Of a DNA stretch of 64,000 nt, positions 22,424 to 34,599 are shown piece after piece. The stretch's first letter is position 1, and each line of letters starts with the position of its first letter. The DNA is from Melampsora larici-populina 98AG31. Its lineage: Eukaryota; Basidiomycota; Pucciniomycetes; Pucciniales; Melampsoraceae. Under the pieces are notes generated by a model. The model saw only the letters and a list, made by a program, of their open reading frames with translations. It searched no databases and was not told the origin of the DNA. A program made the position numbers and the translations under genes. The stretch lies in contig NW_006768771.1 of assembly GCF_000204055.1 (NCBI RefSeq), positions 1,575,681 to 1,639,680 of the forward strand, written 5' to 3'.

Positions 22424-24944
22424 TCAGTTGTGAGTGAATCAAGGTTTTACTCGAACACCAACCACGATTTCCAATCCTGCTTGTCCAACCTTCTCAAAGA
22501 GGTGGTATGTAACCTGGACAAGATACTGGATTCTTTTCTCACGGGGCATGTATATTGCTTAGTATCTGCCAATATCTGTCAGTTTTCAAACCCCAACGGT
22601 GGCACTCTCACAATTACAAAAATTGCATGCATGAAGACCAACTCTCAAATCCAAAAGGGCACATGGCAAGGGTGTAATGAGCAAGGTCCTGCCCAAGGTC
22701 AGAACCAGAAATAAGCAACCCAAAAGAGACCTGCTAGATTTTCTACACCTAACAAAGTTACTCCCTCTTGCCAAGGGAGGTAAATTTGCCAATCCTACAA
22801 GGAAAAGCTCCATAAAACTGACACACATAAGCCTGACACAAACCAAGAAGGAGGTCATTAATTCAGACCATCTCACTTGAAATACACCTTCAATTGTCTT
22901 TTTCTTGACATCTTGAGATGATATTTCTCATCAATTGAACACAAGGATCCTTGTCCAATAAATGAAGCTGTTCCTATTACATAGTTGATTGGTCATCATG
23001 TTTGATCTCCACAGCAGCAAGGGACTAATGGATTAGTGGGAACAAACCAGTACACATGACAACTTCAGGAATTTGAACAGTTACCATGTGAGATTCAAAC
23101 TGTTATCTGAGAGAGTATGCTTGCTTGATATCTGAAAAAGGAGGCACATGTGTTATATTTGTTTTTTGCATGGAAGACGTCCTCAGACACCAACATGAGA
23201 GATTCAAAGAAGAAAAGTAGACAAGGGTAAATAGAGAGTCAGTAGCTGTGAGCAAGCAGGCACAGTCTACGTACAGATGTTAGAGAATGTTAGACATATG
23301 CTATGTTGAGTGTTGAGGTCATGAATCCCTTTTTGGGGCAATGACTCTTGGAACTTTTGTTTGTTCCAGCAAGGACCTCTGATTGTTGCCTGACTGCAAA
23401 ATAACTCAGATAAGTCCCTCCTTGAATTGCCAACATCCTTTGGAGCTTGCAAAGGAGAGACTTACAACTCATCAGAACTTTTCAGCCTAATCAGATTCCC
23501 AAATTCCAGGCTTGTCAAAAATTTGACACTGCATCTAAATCAATACAATCAACATTCACTCCTCAAGAAATCTCCATTGGCCAAAAAACTCCTGCACATC
23601 TGGTACACAATATTGCAAACCACACATTGGTGAATAGAAAGCTCTTCCTTCAATCAGAACAATGAAAGTGTAACATTTCTCAAGCTCAATTTTACAACCG
23701 CAGAGGTGGCTGGAGCCAAGAAAAAAACTTTTTGGACCATGGGAAAAAACAGAGAGAGAGAGTCATTCAATTGGTAGATATGGTAAAGAGGTTTCAAGGG
23801 TGGAATTGAATTGTGGAAAGTGTTTACAAGTGATTGCTCGTCAACAAGCAAACCCTACAGGGACACAGTTTGAGTGATCTTTACATCAATGGTTGAATAT
23901 ATAGGAGCTGATGTAAACCCATCTTGGTTTTTGATAAAGAGCCCTGGAATATTTTCCAATAGCAAGCCTTTTGAGTGTCTTTATTTCAGTATAAAATTTC
24001 AAAATTGTCTTATTGCAAAGGTGATATGTAGATGAAGCACATATGGTTTATTGGTGTTGAATAGTCCAGAGCAGAGAAGCAAATCACTCTGCTACATTCA
24101 TGCAACAACAGGATGGAGGACATTTTCAACCTTCTTATGGGGAGCTTTTTCTCTGAATGATAGCTACATAAGTTTTCTCTGCTATTGATTTCAGTGCCCG
24201 GTGCACCTAGGCACTTTTCTGTGATTCTAAACAACTTGAGCATCCAGGAGGCTGATCCCAATATTGTACAAGGCAAGCTGAGTAGATCAAACATCAGAAT
24301 AATTCAAATTCCAATGGACAATAGGTTAAGGAGTGCATTGAAACTTAAAATCTCTTTATGTTAAAAACAAGAAGTCCTTGATTTCAAGCTGGTCAAGGCA
24401 CTTATCTATTCAGGAGCAAGGAATTCTACTTTTGAAGCAATGAAAGTTATCACCAAAGCTTGATGAAAAACACGAGAAAAGCATGATCCAGACAGCACCC
24501 TGATCTGACAGCATCATTCATGTATTGGAAAGAAAGACAAAAGTTGTGGGATTTCAGATTATAAAAAGATGAATTCCCTCTAATGTTTTGTACCAATGCT
24601 CTTGGCCTTTGGTGATGAAGTTCATTCTCATAGGTCAGACAGCCCATCCAGAGATGAATCAACTCTCTGGATGATGTGGACAAGGAAAGGGTCTAGGGCT
24701 AGCAATTCAATTTGTTGAAAGAATGTTTTCAGGTAGGAAACAATATGCAGCATTAAACAAAGGTTTTTTCCAACCAATGACACCTGGATTTGAGTGCTCC
24801 ATTGTGCACACACTTGTTTTCCAACTCCGCACATCTGATAATCAAGATTGGGGGTCCAATTGTGACCCCTCAAACAAGTGGACCATTATGCATGCTCTAA
24901 CCATGTAATGTAGCTGGCCCTTTTTGTGGTAGAATGAAATAGTA
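22424..24944. other. Gene-free interval (2.5 kb)
   Basis: Many short frames on both strands, none linked by plausible splice sites or carrying motifs. Base composition is even and AT-rich. It is probably old, unrecognisable repeat DNA. Confidence 0.4.
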
Positions 24945-26174
24945 GGGGTATTCAAAACTCCAGAAACTTGTCCCAGAAGTGTCCAGAAGTGACATCCAGA
25001 GACTTCTGGGACACCTCCAAGATGTTTCTGGATGTCACTTCTGGACCTTTCTTGATAGATTTGAGAGCCCCCCCATCCCCCCATCCCCATCACCCCACTT
25101 CCAACTTACCATAAACACCTCTTAGCAGCTAATGATCATCTCACTCTTCACTCTACACACAACAAACTTTGACTGCCATTGTCATACAACACTTCAAGGA
25201 ATCAACTCACTCCTTGCATCAACCTCCTGGAGAAGCGATCTGTCCAACTGTTTGTGTTAGTTATCCTCTTATTCATGTTGTCCATGGCTGCTTTTTTTCT
25301 AACATGAAAATTGCTTTTGCTGTCAATCCATTTCACCTTTTACTTGATCAATGACTTCTAGACATACAACTACGTCAAATCAGAATTCAAGTCGAACAAT
25401 TAATCAAAGTAGATCAATTGATTGAAATTGAACAATCAATTGACCGATATCCAATTCCAACTATTGATCCAAAGTTAACAAACAATCAAGATAATCAATT
25501 GAATTTTAACTCCTAACTTTTCCACGCTTCCTACCCATCTTTTAAAGAAGATTTGTTGCTTATATCTTGTCCGATTCACATCAATATAAATGATTGCATT
25601 TAGGTACAGCTTACATAGCATTAAAAATGGAAATGGGCCAATGATTGTGCTCTAGTGATTGTAGAACAGATATCTTGTTAAAATGGAATAAAACCTCTTT
25701 TTTGACAAATCAGAAAAAAGAAATTGTATCTGGGATCAAAATTGCTCTTATGATTTCCATTGGCTCCTCAGACCTCAGAAGAGAGTACAATAACTTTGCA
25801 TACAAAGTGAATCTGAGTGAGCTTTGGTTCCAGATATATATCGGAGAAATACAATATATAATTGAAAATGAGTTCTGTTATGCTCCCCAGCTATGTGGTT
25901 TGATGATTGATCAGACAAAGGCAGAAAGAAAGGCATGAGCTACAAGTGAAAATTGGCGGGTGAGTGATGAGTATGGTGGTGTGGTGTTGATCGAGTCAAT
26001 GTAAAGTGGCGGGAGGTTTGAGAAGGGTTTGTTGGTCATGAACGTACAGGTGCAGAGATGCTTCTGGAGCCCAGGAAATCCAAAAACCCAGAAACATCTT
26101 GGAGGTGTCCCAGAAGTTTCTGGATGTCACTTCTGGACACTTCTGGGACGAGTTTCTGGAGTTTTGAATACCCC
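24945..26174. mobile_element. TA-flanked TIR element, 1230 bp, with 87-bp TIRs
   Basis: The first about 87 bp (beginning GGGGTATTCAAAACTCCAGA) and the last about 87 bp are inverted repeats with only two or so mismatches; TA borders both ends (24943-24944, 26175-26176). Inside each TIR the words CCAGAAGTG and its complement recur, so each arm is itself foldable. The middle (25.1-26.0 kb) has no recognised transposase. Confidence 0.85.
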
Positions 26175-26176
26175 TA

Positions 26177-27020
26177 GTGTACTGCAATAGATGGAATCAA
26201 ATATGATAAACTATAATGATTCAAGTAGAAGAATTAAATTAAAATAAATGGAATATGACCTAATGAATTAAAGAGATCAAAATGAAAACATGAACATGAA
26301 GAATATTTCAATGGATCTGAACTGCACTCAAGCCTCAGGCCTTTGGTGAGGTGGGACTTAGTTAAGTTAGGACCACGGAAGCTCCAAGCCAACGATTGAA
26401 TTCAATCAATTGATGCCAAATAAATGGATGATTCTAAGGTCCAATTGCAATCCAAACACAATTATTCAAAAGTTGAGGACCCCTATTGTGTGCCATAAAG
26501 ATATCCTCACCTTGCTCCAATGGACCAGATTTTGCATTAAAGCTTTAGCAGTATTGTCTGCTTCATGCTCTGGAACTGGCAACAAAGGAGCACCACACTT
26601 TACAACACCTAAGAAGGGATAATATACTAATATATGAACAGTAAAAGTTGCCTAAAGACTGTCTTCTTCAAAGCAACCAGCACAGGGGCACTTGCTGACC
26701 ACTTTGTGACAACAGAGAAAAAGATAATAGGCACCAGAGAAATGTCCTCAATACTTTTAATGATTATTATTCCAGATTTTAAGTGCAAAAAGATCACAAA
26801 ACAATATCAATTACTAGCAATATGATTGTGAGTATTATTCCCAAAGAGACTTTAAGTCTTGAACACACACAAATAAATTTCTCCTTGCTTTGAAGGGGCA
26901 GATTTAAGTGAGCTTAGTACAAATGTAGTAAATAAATGATGATTTATAACACTACAACAAAGGTATAAGATGCAGAAAAGGGAACAACAATCCACAAATC
27001 CTCAGTGAGTACATATATCA
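26177..27020. other. Gene-free interval
   Basis: No credible frame or repeat was recognised. Confidence 0.4.
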
Positions 27021-27024
27021 ATGT

Positions 27025-27560
27025 GTAACACCTTCTACAATGGTCAACAGCCTCAAAAACCAATCAATTTTGATCAACTACCCCTAAAAACCATATGATG
27101 ACGCAATGTAATGATTTTGCTACTAACGTATGATGTAATTTACACAGCCAAAAGTGATCAATGACATAGTCGAATGATTGACATCACTTCTTATGATGAA
27201 TATCGGTGATTTTTTCTGTGTAAACTAGCTGAAAACCTATTTTTGAAGATACAGGTTTTTCCGAATGATGTCCAATTTTGGATTACTAAAGTGCATCTTT
27301 TAGAACTTGTGATACTGATCAATGATTGGCGCCATATCAAGTATTTCGATGAAAAGCATCTTAAAAACCATGCCTTTAGTCCTTTGAGAATTGTATCAGT
27401 TACTTTTCTCTTTTGATACTTATTGGTACTCAATTCAACAGAGTTCCCTTATCTGATTGTCTTGTTTCAGGAGGGCAGTCCATAGACATCTTCTACTAGT
27501 CTTGATTTGGTGGATTATCCCCTCCACGCTCTATATAACCCTTGTTGGGTTAGTGTTGGA
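27025..27560. repeat. Dispersed repeat shared with the 48.3-49.9 kb insertion
   Basis: The part at about 27025-27330 matches 49130-49450 in reverse orientation (shared words: ATGATGACGCAATGTAATG, CAGCTAGTTTACA as complements). The part at about 27395-27560 matches 49770-49905 in direct orientation (TACTCAAT.CAACAGAG, CTTCTACTAGTC, TATAACCCTTGTTGGGTTA). It is therefore a rearranged relative of that LTR-like insertion. Confidence 0.65.
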
Positions 27561-27968
27561 ATCATTGATTGACATCATGAGAAAGTTCTCTGATTCTGTT
27601 GACATGTAATCTTCGAGTGTGTGCTTTTCATCCTTCCTTAGCTCATCTTAAATAAATGCTATGTCTTGTTGTCTACTTGTTTTACATACAGTCAGGCTAG
27701 ATTAGCTTGGCCGGTCGAGAATTTTTTTTTACTCGTATACATGCCAATACAGGCTGATTTATCAGCATACATAGCCTTATACCAAAACCAGGCTGTTGAC
27801 CGGTTTTGATGTTCCATACCCTCGACACCACTTCCATACCCTTGACTTCATTTCCATACCCTCAATCATCAACTCATTGACCTATCGACTTGACCAAACA
27901 TCGATCAATCAGTCTGATCAACCAGACCCCACTTTTTTCAACTCAATCCCTTCAAATCTTTACCCAGG

Positions 27969-30126
27969 ATGCCAAAAGCACCTTCAAAGCGCAATCAGAT
28001 CCGTCTCGCCAAGGAAGCCAGAATCACGTAAGTTTCAGATCTTTCATCTTCAACACAGTTTACTGATGTTCGTTTGTTTACATAGTGCTGAGAATCAAGT
28101 GAGACAGGCGCCACCCGAAGGACTTAGCCCTAATTGTGGCAGGGGCGGCACCCCATCTCTTGTCCCAAAGTGAGTCTTTTTATTTTGATCCAATCCAAAT
28201 CACAAGCAACTGATGACCGATGACCAATGAATTCCTTTTTCAAGACCAGGTCATCACTTCGAAGAAGTGAAGTTTAATGGACCACACTACTACCGTGATT
28301 TGGAATTGATTCATCTTGACTTGAATCAACCTCCAGGATTTCAGGAGTTCCCATGCAAACACAATCCCAATATTGTTTCTGGTAAGTTCTTTGTTCTATC
28401 AAACCCTTCTTTCAAGTATCAAACTGACTCCTAATTGACTGTAGACCCAGAAATCGAGGTCATCCACTCAAACTTACCAACAAAAGTCCCAATGACTTTT
28501 CCACCACCCACTTTGGATTTGGAATCAAGCCTTCCACCCACTGAGGAACGTCTTGCCATTGATTCGAGTCTTATGGATCCAATGCTTGGAACTCTTGGAA
28601 ATCAAACAACTCCTAAAGGTATTATTTTGTTTCTTTCTTTCTTTTCTCTCACAGCTCAATCAAAGAACCAAAATTGACTTTGTTTCAAACCTTAACATCA
28701 TCCTTGCTTCGGGCAGCTTCTGAAGCTGTGAAGGCTAAGCCCAAACCAATCCAAGCCCTAGTAGATTTCCACGTATATATCCCAAAACATCTTTCCGATG
28801 CCGAAAAACGAGCTGGAGTTCAGACTTCCTACTTGGCCTATGCAACCAAGAACTCTTTAGAAGAGCTGCTTTTCATCCATGGGTTTTCCCTTGACAATTT
28901 AAAGCAGTCTCTGTACGACACTTGCAGTGAACACAAGAAGCCATGTGGAGACCTACTCAAAGTAGCTGACGAGAACGGTCAAATGGCTTTCAAGGGGTAT
29001 GTATTTCAAGGTGGAAAGTTTGGTAAAACAGCATTTCCGGTGATTCCAGATGAAGACATGTTTGATGAATTCAAGGCTATGCTCCTCAAAAAAGAAGGCA
29101 AGGAGGCAGGATTTAATCTTTTGATGGCAAATCCAAAAAACCAAACCAAAACACAATCGAGAGTGAGCATTTCATTTCATTCATCTTCTCTCCATGATCT
29201 CAATTTGATGTTGATATTGATTTGATCATGAATAGGACGCGGAGTTTGACCAATCATTGGCCCACAGCCATCCAGAAGCGTTGAATGCTGCTCAACACGG
29301 TGTAGTAGAGATGTTGGTGAGTCTTCAACAATCCGTTTTTTCTTTAATATTTCTCTATTTGGCTTTCTCTGATGGTTCCTCGTTTCTTCATTTGAGTAGG
29401 CCATTGGAGTTTCAGCCGCTATTCAGGAAGAACACACGCAGCTTATGATCAAGTACGGTCATACCAACATTGGTGGCAGGGAGCGCATGGGTATCATCAA
29501 ATCAGACAATGATACCAAGGCAATTTACTTGTCCCATTCTTTGTGTGAGACGTGGGCAAGCGATATTGTAAGTTTTTTCTATCTTTACATGTTGATTTCA
29601 CAAAATCATACAGCTCAACTCCGTTTGGATTGTCTTGACTCAGGTTCATAACCGTTTTGGAGCTACACCAATCATCCCACCTCAATGTATTGAGTTCAAA
29701 TGGGTTGAAATCAAACCTGTGAATCCAAAGCCTCGAAAGAATTCAGCACCATCTCGTTCTAATACTACGCCCTCAACATCACAAAACTCCATGGTCTCAC
29801 TCGGCAACGGGTTGTTCTCGTTCAATAACAACAACCAGGGCCCAGTACCTCGAAGCGAATCAAATTCTCCGGCACCAATACCACCCAAAGGCTTCGAAGA
29901 TTACCTCAAGTTTTGCACAATTAGTCCAGACAATCAAACCACTCAAGGCCTACTTACAAAGTACTACATCAGTGACTTTGAAATGTTTGAATCCACCGAG
30001 CTCACTGTTGCAAAAATGGAGGTATTGGGTTTTCCGTTTGGTACTCGTATCCGCCTCCATGACAAAGTTGCCGCTTATCAAAAGGATATCAAGAGAAGAG
30101 CTAGAGCAGCTAGAGCATATCAATAG
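27969..30126 (+). CDS. Transposon-enclosed protein with SAM-like C-terminus (560 aa), function unknown
   Basis: Eight exons, all phases consistent: 27969-28027, 28086-28169, 28245-28381, 28445-28618, 28666-29162, 29236-29316, 29400-29567, 29644-30126. The N-terminus is basic (MPKAPSKRNQIRLAKEARIT). The middle, about residues 150-400, is a folded-looking region with ALVDFHVYIPKHLSDAEK, FAYATK-like YLAYATKNSLEELLF, and HTNIGGRERMGIIKSD. A Ser/Pro/Asn-rich linker (about 420-480) follows. The last 70 residues (DYLKFCTIS, LLTKYYISDFEMFES, LGFPFGTRIRLHDKV) have the helix pattern and LGF.xGxRIxL signature of a SAM domain, usually a protein- or RNA-binding module. Both ends of the gene lie inside the TIRs. 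It could be an accessory transposition protein or a captured host gene. There are no disabling mutations, in contrast to its partner. Confidence 0.8.
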
Positions 30127-30569
30127 CCTCATCTCTTGTATCATCAAAAAAATGTATTGACTACCCTGTAAACCAGTGTTACCATGATGTAGCTACAGTA
30201 TTATACTCAAGAATATTCTTATTAATAAACATCTGTTTGTAGTTTGAGATGTGTTGTGTTTGATGTTTGAGACTGTCTGTAATGAAAATTTTATTCAGTG
30301 AATCCCTTGATGCTTCACAGACAAGTCCCAACTCTGAAGTGAGATTTCTTTGTAGCAAGATTTTATTGTTACTTTCCACTCAAAGCAAGAAAAAAGAAAC
30401 TTGTGAAATATTCTTGAAACATCAAGGAATCTCACAATACACAAGAAATTGCTATGAAAAAACTTCATTGCTTTGACTATTGTTGAGACAAAAACCATGT
30501 TGATTACAATCTTTTAACAACACTGTCTTCTCATGAAACAACTTTATAATGAAACTATTTTACAACTTC
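30127..30569. other. Convergent 3' space inside the Tc1/mariner element
   Basis: The AT-rich shared 3' region of the two convergent genes; nothing else was seen. Confidence 0.5.
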
Positions 30570-31730
30570 TCATTCATCATGTGGTCTGTAACCGCAGGTT
30601 TTGTATAAGCTCATAATGAAATTTGGTGTGCATACATTAGACAGAACCATCCTAAGGCACCTCAACTTATCAACAGCCTGACCAAGAAGGCCATTTCGGC
30701 GAAGAGAATCCTTGAAAACATCAAAGGTTCGCTCAATTGGGTTGAACTCGGGTGTGCATGGTGGTAGATATACTAAAATAACTCCCGCTTCCTCGCACAT
30801 TTCCGCAATCACCCCACGGTGATGAATAGGAGCATTATCCATTACTAAAACCGAGTTTTGATTTGGGTATGGCTGCATGACAGGCAGCTGGAACAAACTT
30901 ATTGTCAGCTCCTTGATATCAGGCAGATTCAAAAGAAATAGAAACGACAGACAGATACAAAGGAAATAGAAATAACTTACTAAAATATGCTTCAAAAACG
31001 CTTCAAATTTGTGTCAACGATAAGCGTTGACCTTTGCATTAACTGCCAAGAGACCCATCTCGCAGATAGCAGCTAGAACGCTGTACGCTGTAATGAATCC
31101 CGTGTCTCGTCCGTTTTAAAGCCTTAGGTCGTTGGCCTTTTTTGGACCAAACATGATCACATTGCACATCTGGCAATTTTAAACCAGTGTCATCTTAGTA
31201 AACATGAAGAGCAACAATACACATCAGTATCATGTCTTCCAATAGAAAGAAAAGAAGGAGGACTGACCTAAAAACACTAAATACTGGGGTGGGATATGGG
31301 CAATATTACCAGAGTATCTCGCTTGTAAAACAGGTGACTGGTTGGGATCGACTTTTGGGGCTTTATGAACAGTGAGGAAAAGGCATTCCTTGAGGTCATT
31401 GGCAATGGTTTTTCAACAAGCCAGGCAATCGGTGTGGTTGTACATGGCGGCTTGAATCTTGTTGATGAAAAGGGTTGGTTTGTTATCAATGAGTTCAAGC
31501 ATGAACACTCGATCCTCGACAGAATAAAGTGTTGCACGGCCTTGTTGTTTGTAGGTTGCAGGATTGCGGACAACAGCATGAGTATGGTTGAATAAAGCGT
31601 TCCATCGATGGAATGATTTGTCTGATATCGTGGTGAAGAGCTCGATGTTGATTGATTTGACGGATTGTCCAGATCGAAATTTGGTCAGCGCGATGATTTT
31701 GACTTGGGGACTGTACAAGACAAACCCCAT
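30570..31730 (-). pseudogene. Tc1/mariner (DDE_3) transposase, decayed
   Basis: The frame starts MGFVLYSPQVKIIALTKF at 31730, a helix-turn-helix DNA-binding start (TISDKSFHRW, RATLYSVEDRVFMLELI). After CLAC there is an in-frame TGA (near 31412), and the same frame continues with TIANDLKECLFL and HIPPQYLVFL, where the first catalytic Asp should follow across an intron. Between 31000 and 31180 the reading frame shifts and another stop interrupts AVNAKVNAYR. The last exon is clean: VLVMDNAPIHHRG (second Asp) and LVYLPPCTPEFNPIERTFD (the Pro-x-Phe-Asn-Pro-Ile-Glu box), ending at 30570. It belongs to the DDE superendonuclease family of Tc1/mariner elements and is inactive in this copy. Confidence 0.88.
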
Positions 31731-31933
31731 TGCAGAAGCAAATGGACAGAGTATGCGAAAGTGATTGAGAACAATATGAGGAAGGATGTGGTGGTGGGTG
31801 AATGACTGGAAGACTGACACGGCAGGTTAAACACCCTGCCGCGTTTGAAGGCTATGCTTATATTTTTACCTGTATACAAGTAAAAATAAAAATAAAAAAT
31901 CTCGACCGGCCAAGCTAATCTAGCTTGACTGTA

Positions 31934-32542
31934 CTTGTTACGTATGAATGCTTGTACTATGTGGATATATAAGCCTCCTAGAGCCACGAGAGGAAATGGT
32001 TCTCTTTCTTCACCCTGTCCAAAATCTATCTCATGCGCTCTAGGTAAGCTTTATCTATCACTCACTATTTTGTTTCTTTTGTATGAAATGCTTGTTCACC
32101 CTTTCCAAAATCTATCTTGTGCGCTCTAGTTGATCGCAACAGTTAGAAGTTCTACACCAGATAGACATTTCTTTTTACAAAATGCAACATTTGCTTGTAG
32201 CATTTCACACTATAGTAAGAGGCCAACCTGACAATAACCTTTAAGCCCACTGCAGGGCTTTGAGAACAGTTTTAACAAATTGTAATATGGCCATTTTGCT
32301 AAGTTTGTGTTGAAAGTCACATGTAAGAGGGATGGAAGAGCATAAAATTGTGTGTATACATCCAAAACACCAAAAGAAGGTTTATTTTCCAGATGATGGC
32401 ACCTTATTTTGAACACAGGATGATTCTCCCACTTGAGAAGATGTTGAGACCAACTATCACCAGTGTAGATACGGACCACAATTTGAGATGCAAATGAAAG
32501 ATCATTCAATGGATTGACAGAGCATTTACCCACCTCTGTCAC
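31934..32542. other. Gene-free interval with 33-bp direct repeat
   Basis: CACCCTGTCCAAAATCTATC... at 32011-32043 is repeated at 32097-32129 with four or so mismatches, both ending GCGCTCTAG. A TATATAA lies near 31966. No gene was recognised. Confidence 0.5.
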
Positions 32543-33157
32543 TGCAAACATTATTCAACTTCCCCAAGTGGGCAGGAAAAAATGATTGGGAGTATTATTT
32601 GTCATAAAATCACTCCAAACCTGAGCCATAACAACCACACTACATATGTGTACCAGGCTAAGTGAATTGGTGGTTATCATGTACATACAGTTATTCTCAG
32701 TTATCTGCTCATCAGGATAAATTATTCATATGTAATACATGTTGTAACTTGTTTCAGATTGACAAAAGCATTTAGAAGATTGACTACATACACTGACTCA
32801 GTGTTTTGGTGTAATCTCATCAACTCAACTGCATGTAACACCCTTTCTGTGACTAAGAAATAACTTCAACAATATTGCCTGAGCAGCTACATAATTATAA
32901 ATATGTAGTGAATTTTTGGGACAATTTTTTCAAAGTCAAAAAAGTTACATGTGGTATAACATGTGCTTTATTTATTCTGATGGGCAAAAACCTGAGCAGA
33001 CCTGTATGTACATGATAGACAACTGTTTACTTAGCTTGCTGCACATATGTAGTGTGGGTTTTATGGCTCAGTTGTGCAGTATTGGATCCTTTTATGACAA
33101 ACTGTACTATTATTCATTTTACTCTTCCAACTTGGGGAAGTTGAATGATGTTCACAG
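32543..33157 (-). mobile_element. MITE family M1, copy 2 (opposite orientation)
   Basis: It begins TGCAAACATTATTCAACTTC and ends with the complement of GTGAACATCATTCAACTTCC. It matches the copy at 10982-11600 end to end after reverse complementation, including ACATGTGGTATAACATGT-like and TCAGGCAATATTGTTGAAG-like internal words, with scattered substitutions and small indels. Confidence 0.82.
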
Positions 33158-33933
33158 TGTGTGTTCTGTTTGCTTGCCTATATGAGTTTTTGCAATGAAG
33201 CAAGAAATGTACCAAGGTTTCCAGACATCAATATTTATTGCAGTTCCCAGGTGGATGATGTCCAACTTGTTGCAGGTATTGGTTAAGCGGGGTGGGGCCT
33301 GATTCTAAAGACAAAATTTTGATTGTAAATGATGAGCATACTTCTAGGAAATATCAAGAGCCTATGTACCTACTCTAAATACTTCATAGCTTGCACTATG
33401 GCTACTACGGCGGCCCTGTATGAAGTCAATGAATACATATGGATCCCAAATGCACAAGATGTATGCATGCAGTTCCACCACAGTTCTGTAATTTTGCATG
33501 AGATTCTTCAACACAAAGAATGTGTTACTTGCCGGTTTGTGTATGACATGATAGGTCTTGAAGAAAGTCTTCATTTGATTTTTCAAAATGCATACATTTT
33601 CCAGATTCTGTTTTGGAGGTCTGACACACAAAAAAGGCAAGAATTCTTGCTTGACAACTGTACTAGAAATCATGCTGAAGAAATGTCATTACAATTCTCA
33701 TCTCAAGAATACCAACAGTGGTGCTGAGGTGCTGAGGTTAATGTGTCTCCTGCACTTGATAATCCACAATCAGCTTCTCCTACAATTTATAACACCTACC
33801 AATCCATCACACGTTCTGAGTTCTTACAACAACCAACCAACTTTTTCTTTACTCTTCACCACTTTACTCAATCAAAACTAACAGTCTATCAAGCCTCTCA
33901 TCTCCCTAAGTTTACATCTAACAAGTCTTTGTC
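33158..33933. other. Upstream region of gene A, start of a segmental duplication
   Basis: From about 33480 to the gene A start the sequence resembles 35640-36003 upstream of gene B (shared CATGCTGAAGAAATG-type and TCTCATCTCCCT.AGTTTACATC words). A 132-codon frame (33329-33727) lies here, but its counterpart upstream of gene B is not conserved as protein, so it is probably not coding. Confidence 0.6.
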
Positions 33934-34599
33934 ATGAACTCTGATAATACTATGAAATCTGATGATACAAACCATCCCAATATCCATTCAACTTCCAATG
34001 ACATAGAGGATGTTGACAAATCTGATGAAAATAAAGCCTTGTATGTATTCTTTTTCTTACATCTCAATCTTTACTTGACATAAGCAATCCTCATTTCAAT
34101 CATCATCTTCTGTTAATTAGTATTCCTCAGCCATCTCAACCTCCCAGACCCAAAGTCCAATTCTTGTGCCCATCGACGAAAGTTACAGACATTAGATTAT
34201 CAGAACAGAAAGGACGGAAGTTAGAAAACCAACATGTTTGGACCCTCATTTTTGGCTAATTCAAATTTCCTCAATGGTACTTTGACTCAAGCTCCAGATT
34301 CTTCACAGGGTACATTACACCATACACCTTACAAAAATTTCACCACCCCTGCTTCTTATTTATTAGCAAATAGGTGGCTATTTTTACCAACTTCACCAGC
34401 TCCATTGGAAGATGATTACATTTGTCCAGAATCTGTTAAACTCAGGCTAGAGGAAGATGTAACTGATATGAAGAAGGAAAAGGATGAATTATTGACAGAT
34501 GTAGAACTATTTGAAGCTTGTGAATTTATCATCAAATGGGTAGTTCAAAAATCTGGATCTGATGAATTAGTTGAATTTATTATGGAAAAAAATGATTGA
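33934..34599 (+). pseudogene. Lineage-specific gene A, paralogue of gene B, frameshifted
   Basis: Exon 1 (33934-34040) and exon 2 (from 34121) use the same intron position and phase as gene B. Exon 2 aligns with gene B through FLCPSTKVTD and TLIFG, then meets TAA (34257-34259); the homologous downstream part is in another frame, which opens as MFGPSFLANS at 34234 and runs to 34599 with GTLHHTPYK, RWLFLPTS, DDYICPESVKLRLEED. A small deletion relative to gene B explains the shift. Either this copy is dead or only the downstream frame is made. No known domain; the shared core is RW.FLP.S...L..GY.CPE.V...L.ED. Confidence 0.65.

Larger units (their letters stand above)
27689..31931. mobile_element. 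Tc1/mariner-type transposon carrying two convergent genes
   Basis: TIRs begin CAGTCAGGCTAGATTAGCTT (27689) and, as reverse complement at the right, CAGTCAAGCTAGATTAGCTT; the match runs about 37 bp through GGCCGGTCGAGA. Both ends abut TA (27687-27688, 31932-31933). The 4243-bp interior holds an intact 8-exon plus-strand gene and a decayed DDE_3-type transposase on the minus strand; the two genes point at each other. Standard Tc1/mariner elements carry one gene, so this composition is unusual. Confidence 0.88.

Noticed and set aside
30295..30498. Frames in the convergent space of the Tc1/mariner element
   Set aside because: Shadows without splice support; the neighbouring genes explain the region.
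33329..33727. 132-codon frame upstream of gene A as a separate gene
   Set aside because: The homologous stretch upstream of gene B does not keep the frame, so the protein is not conserved.
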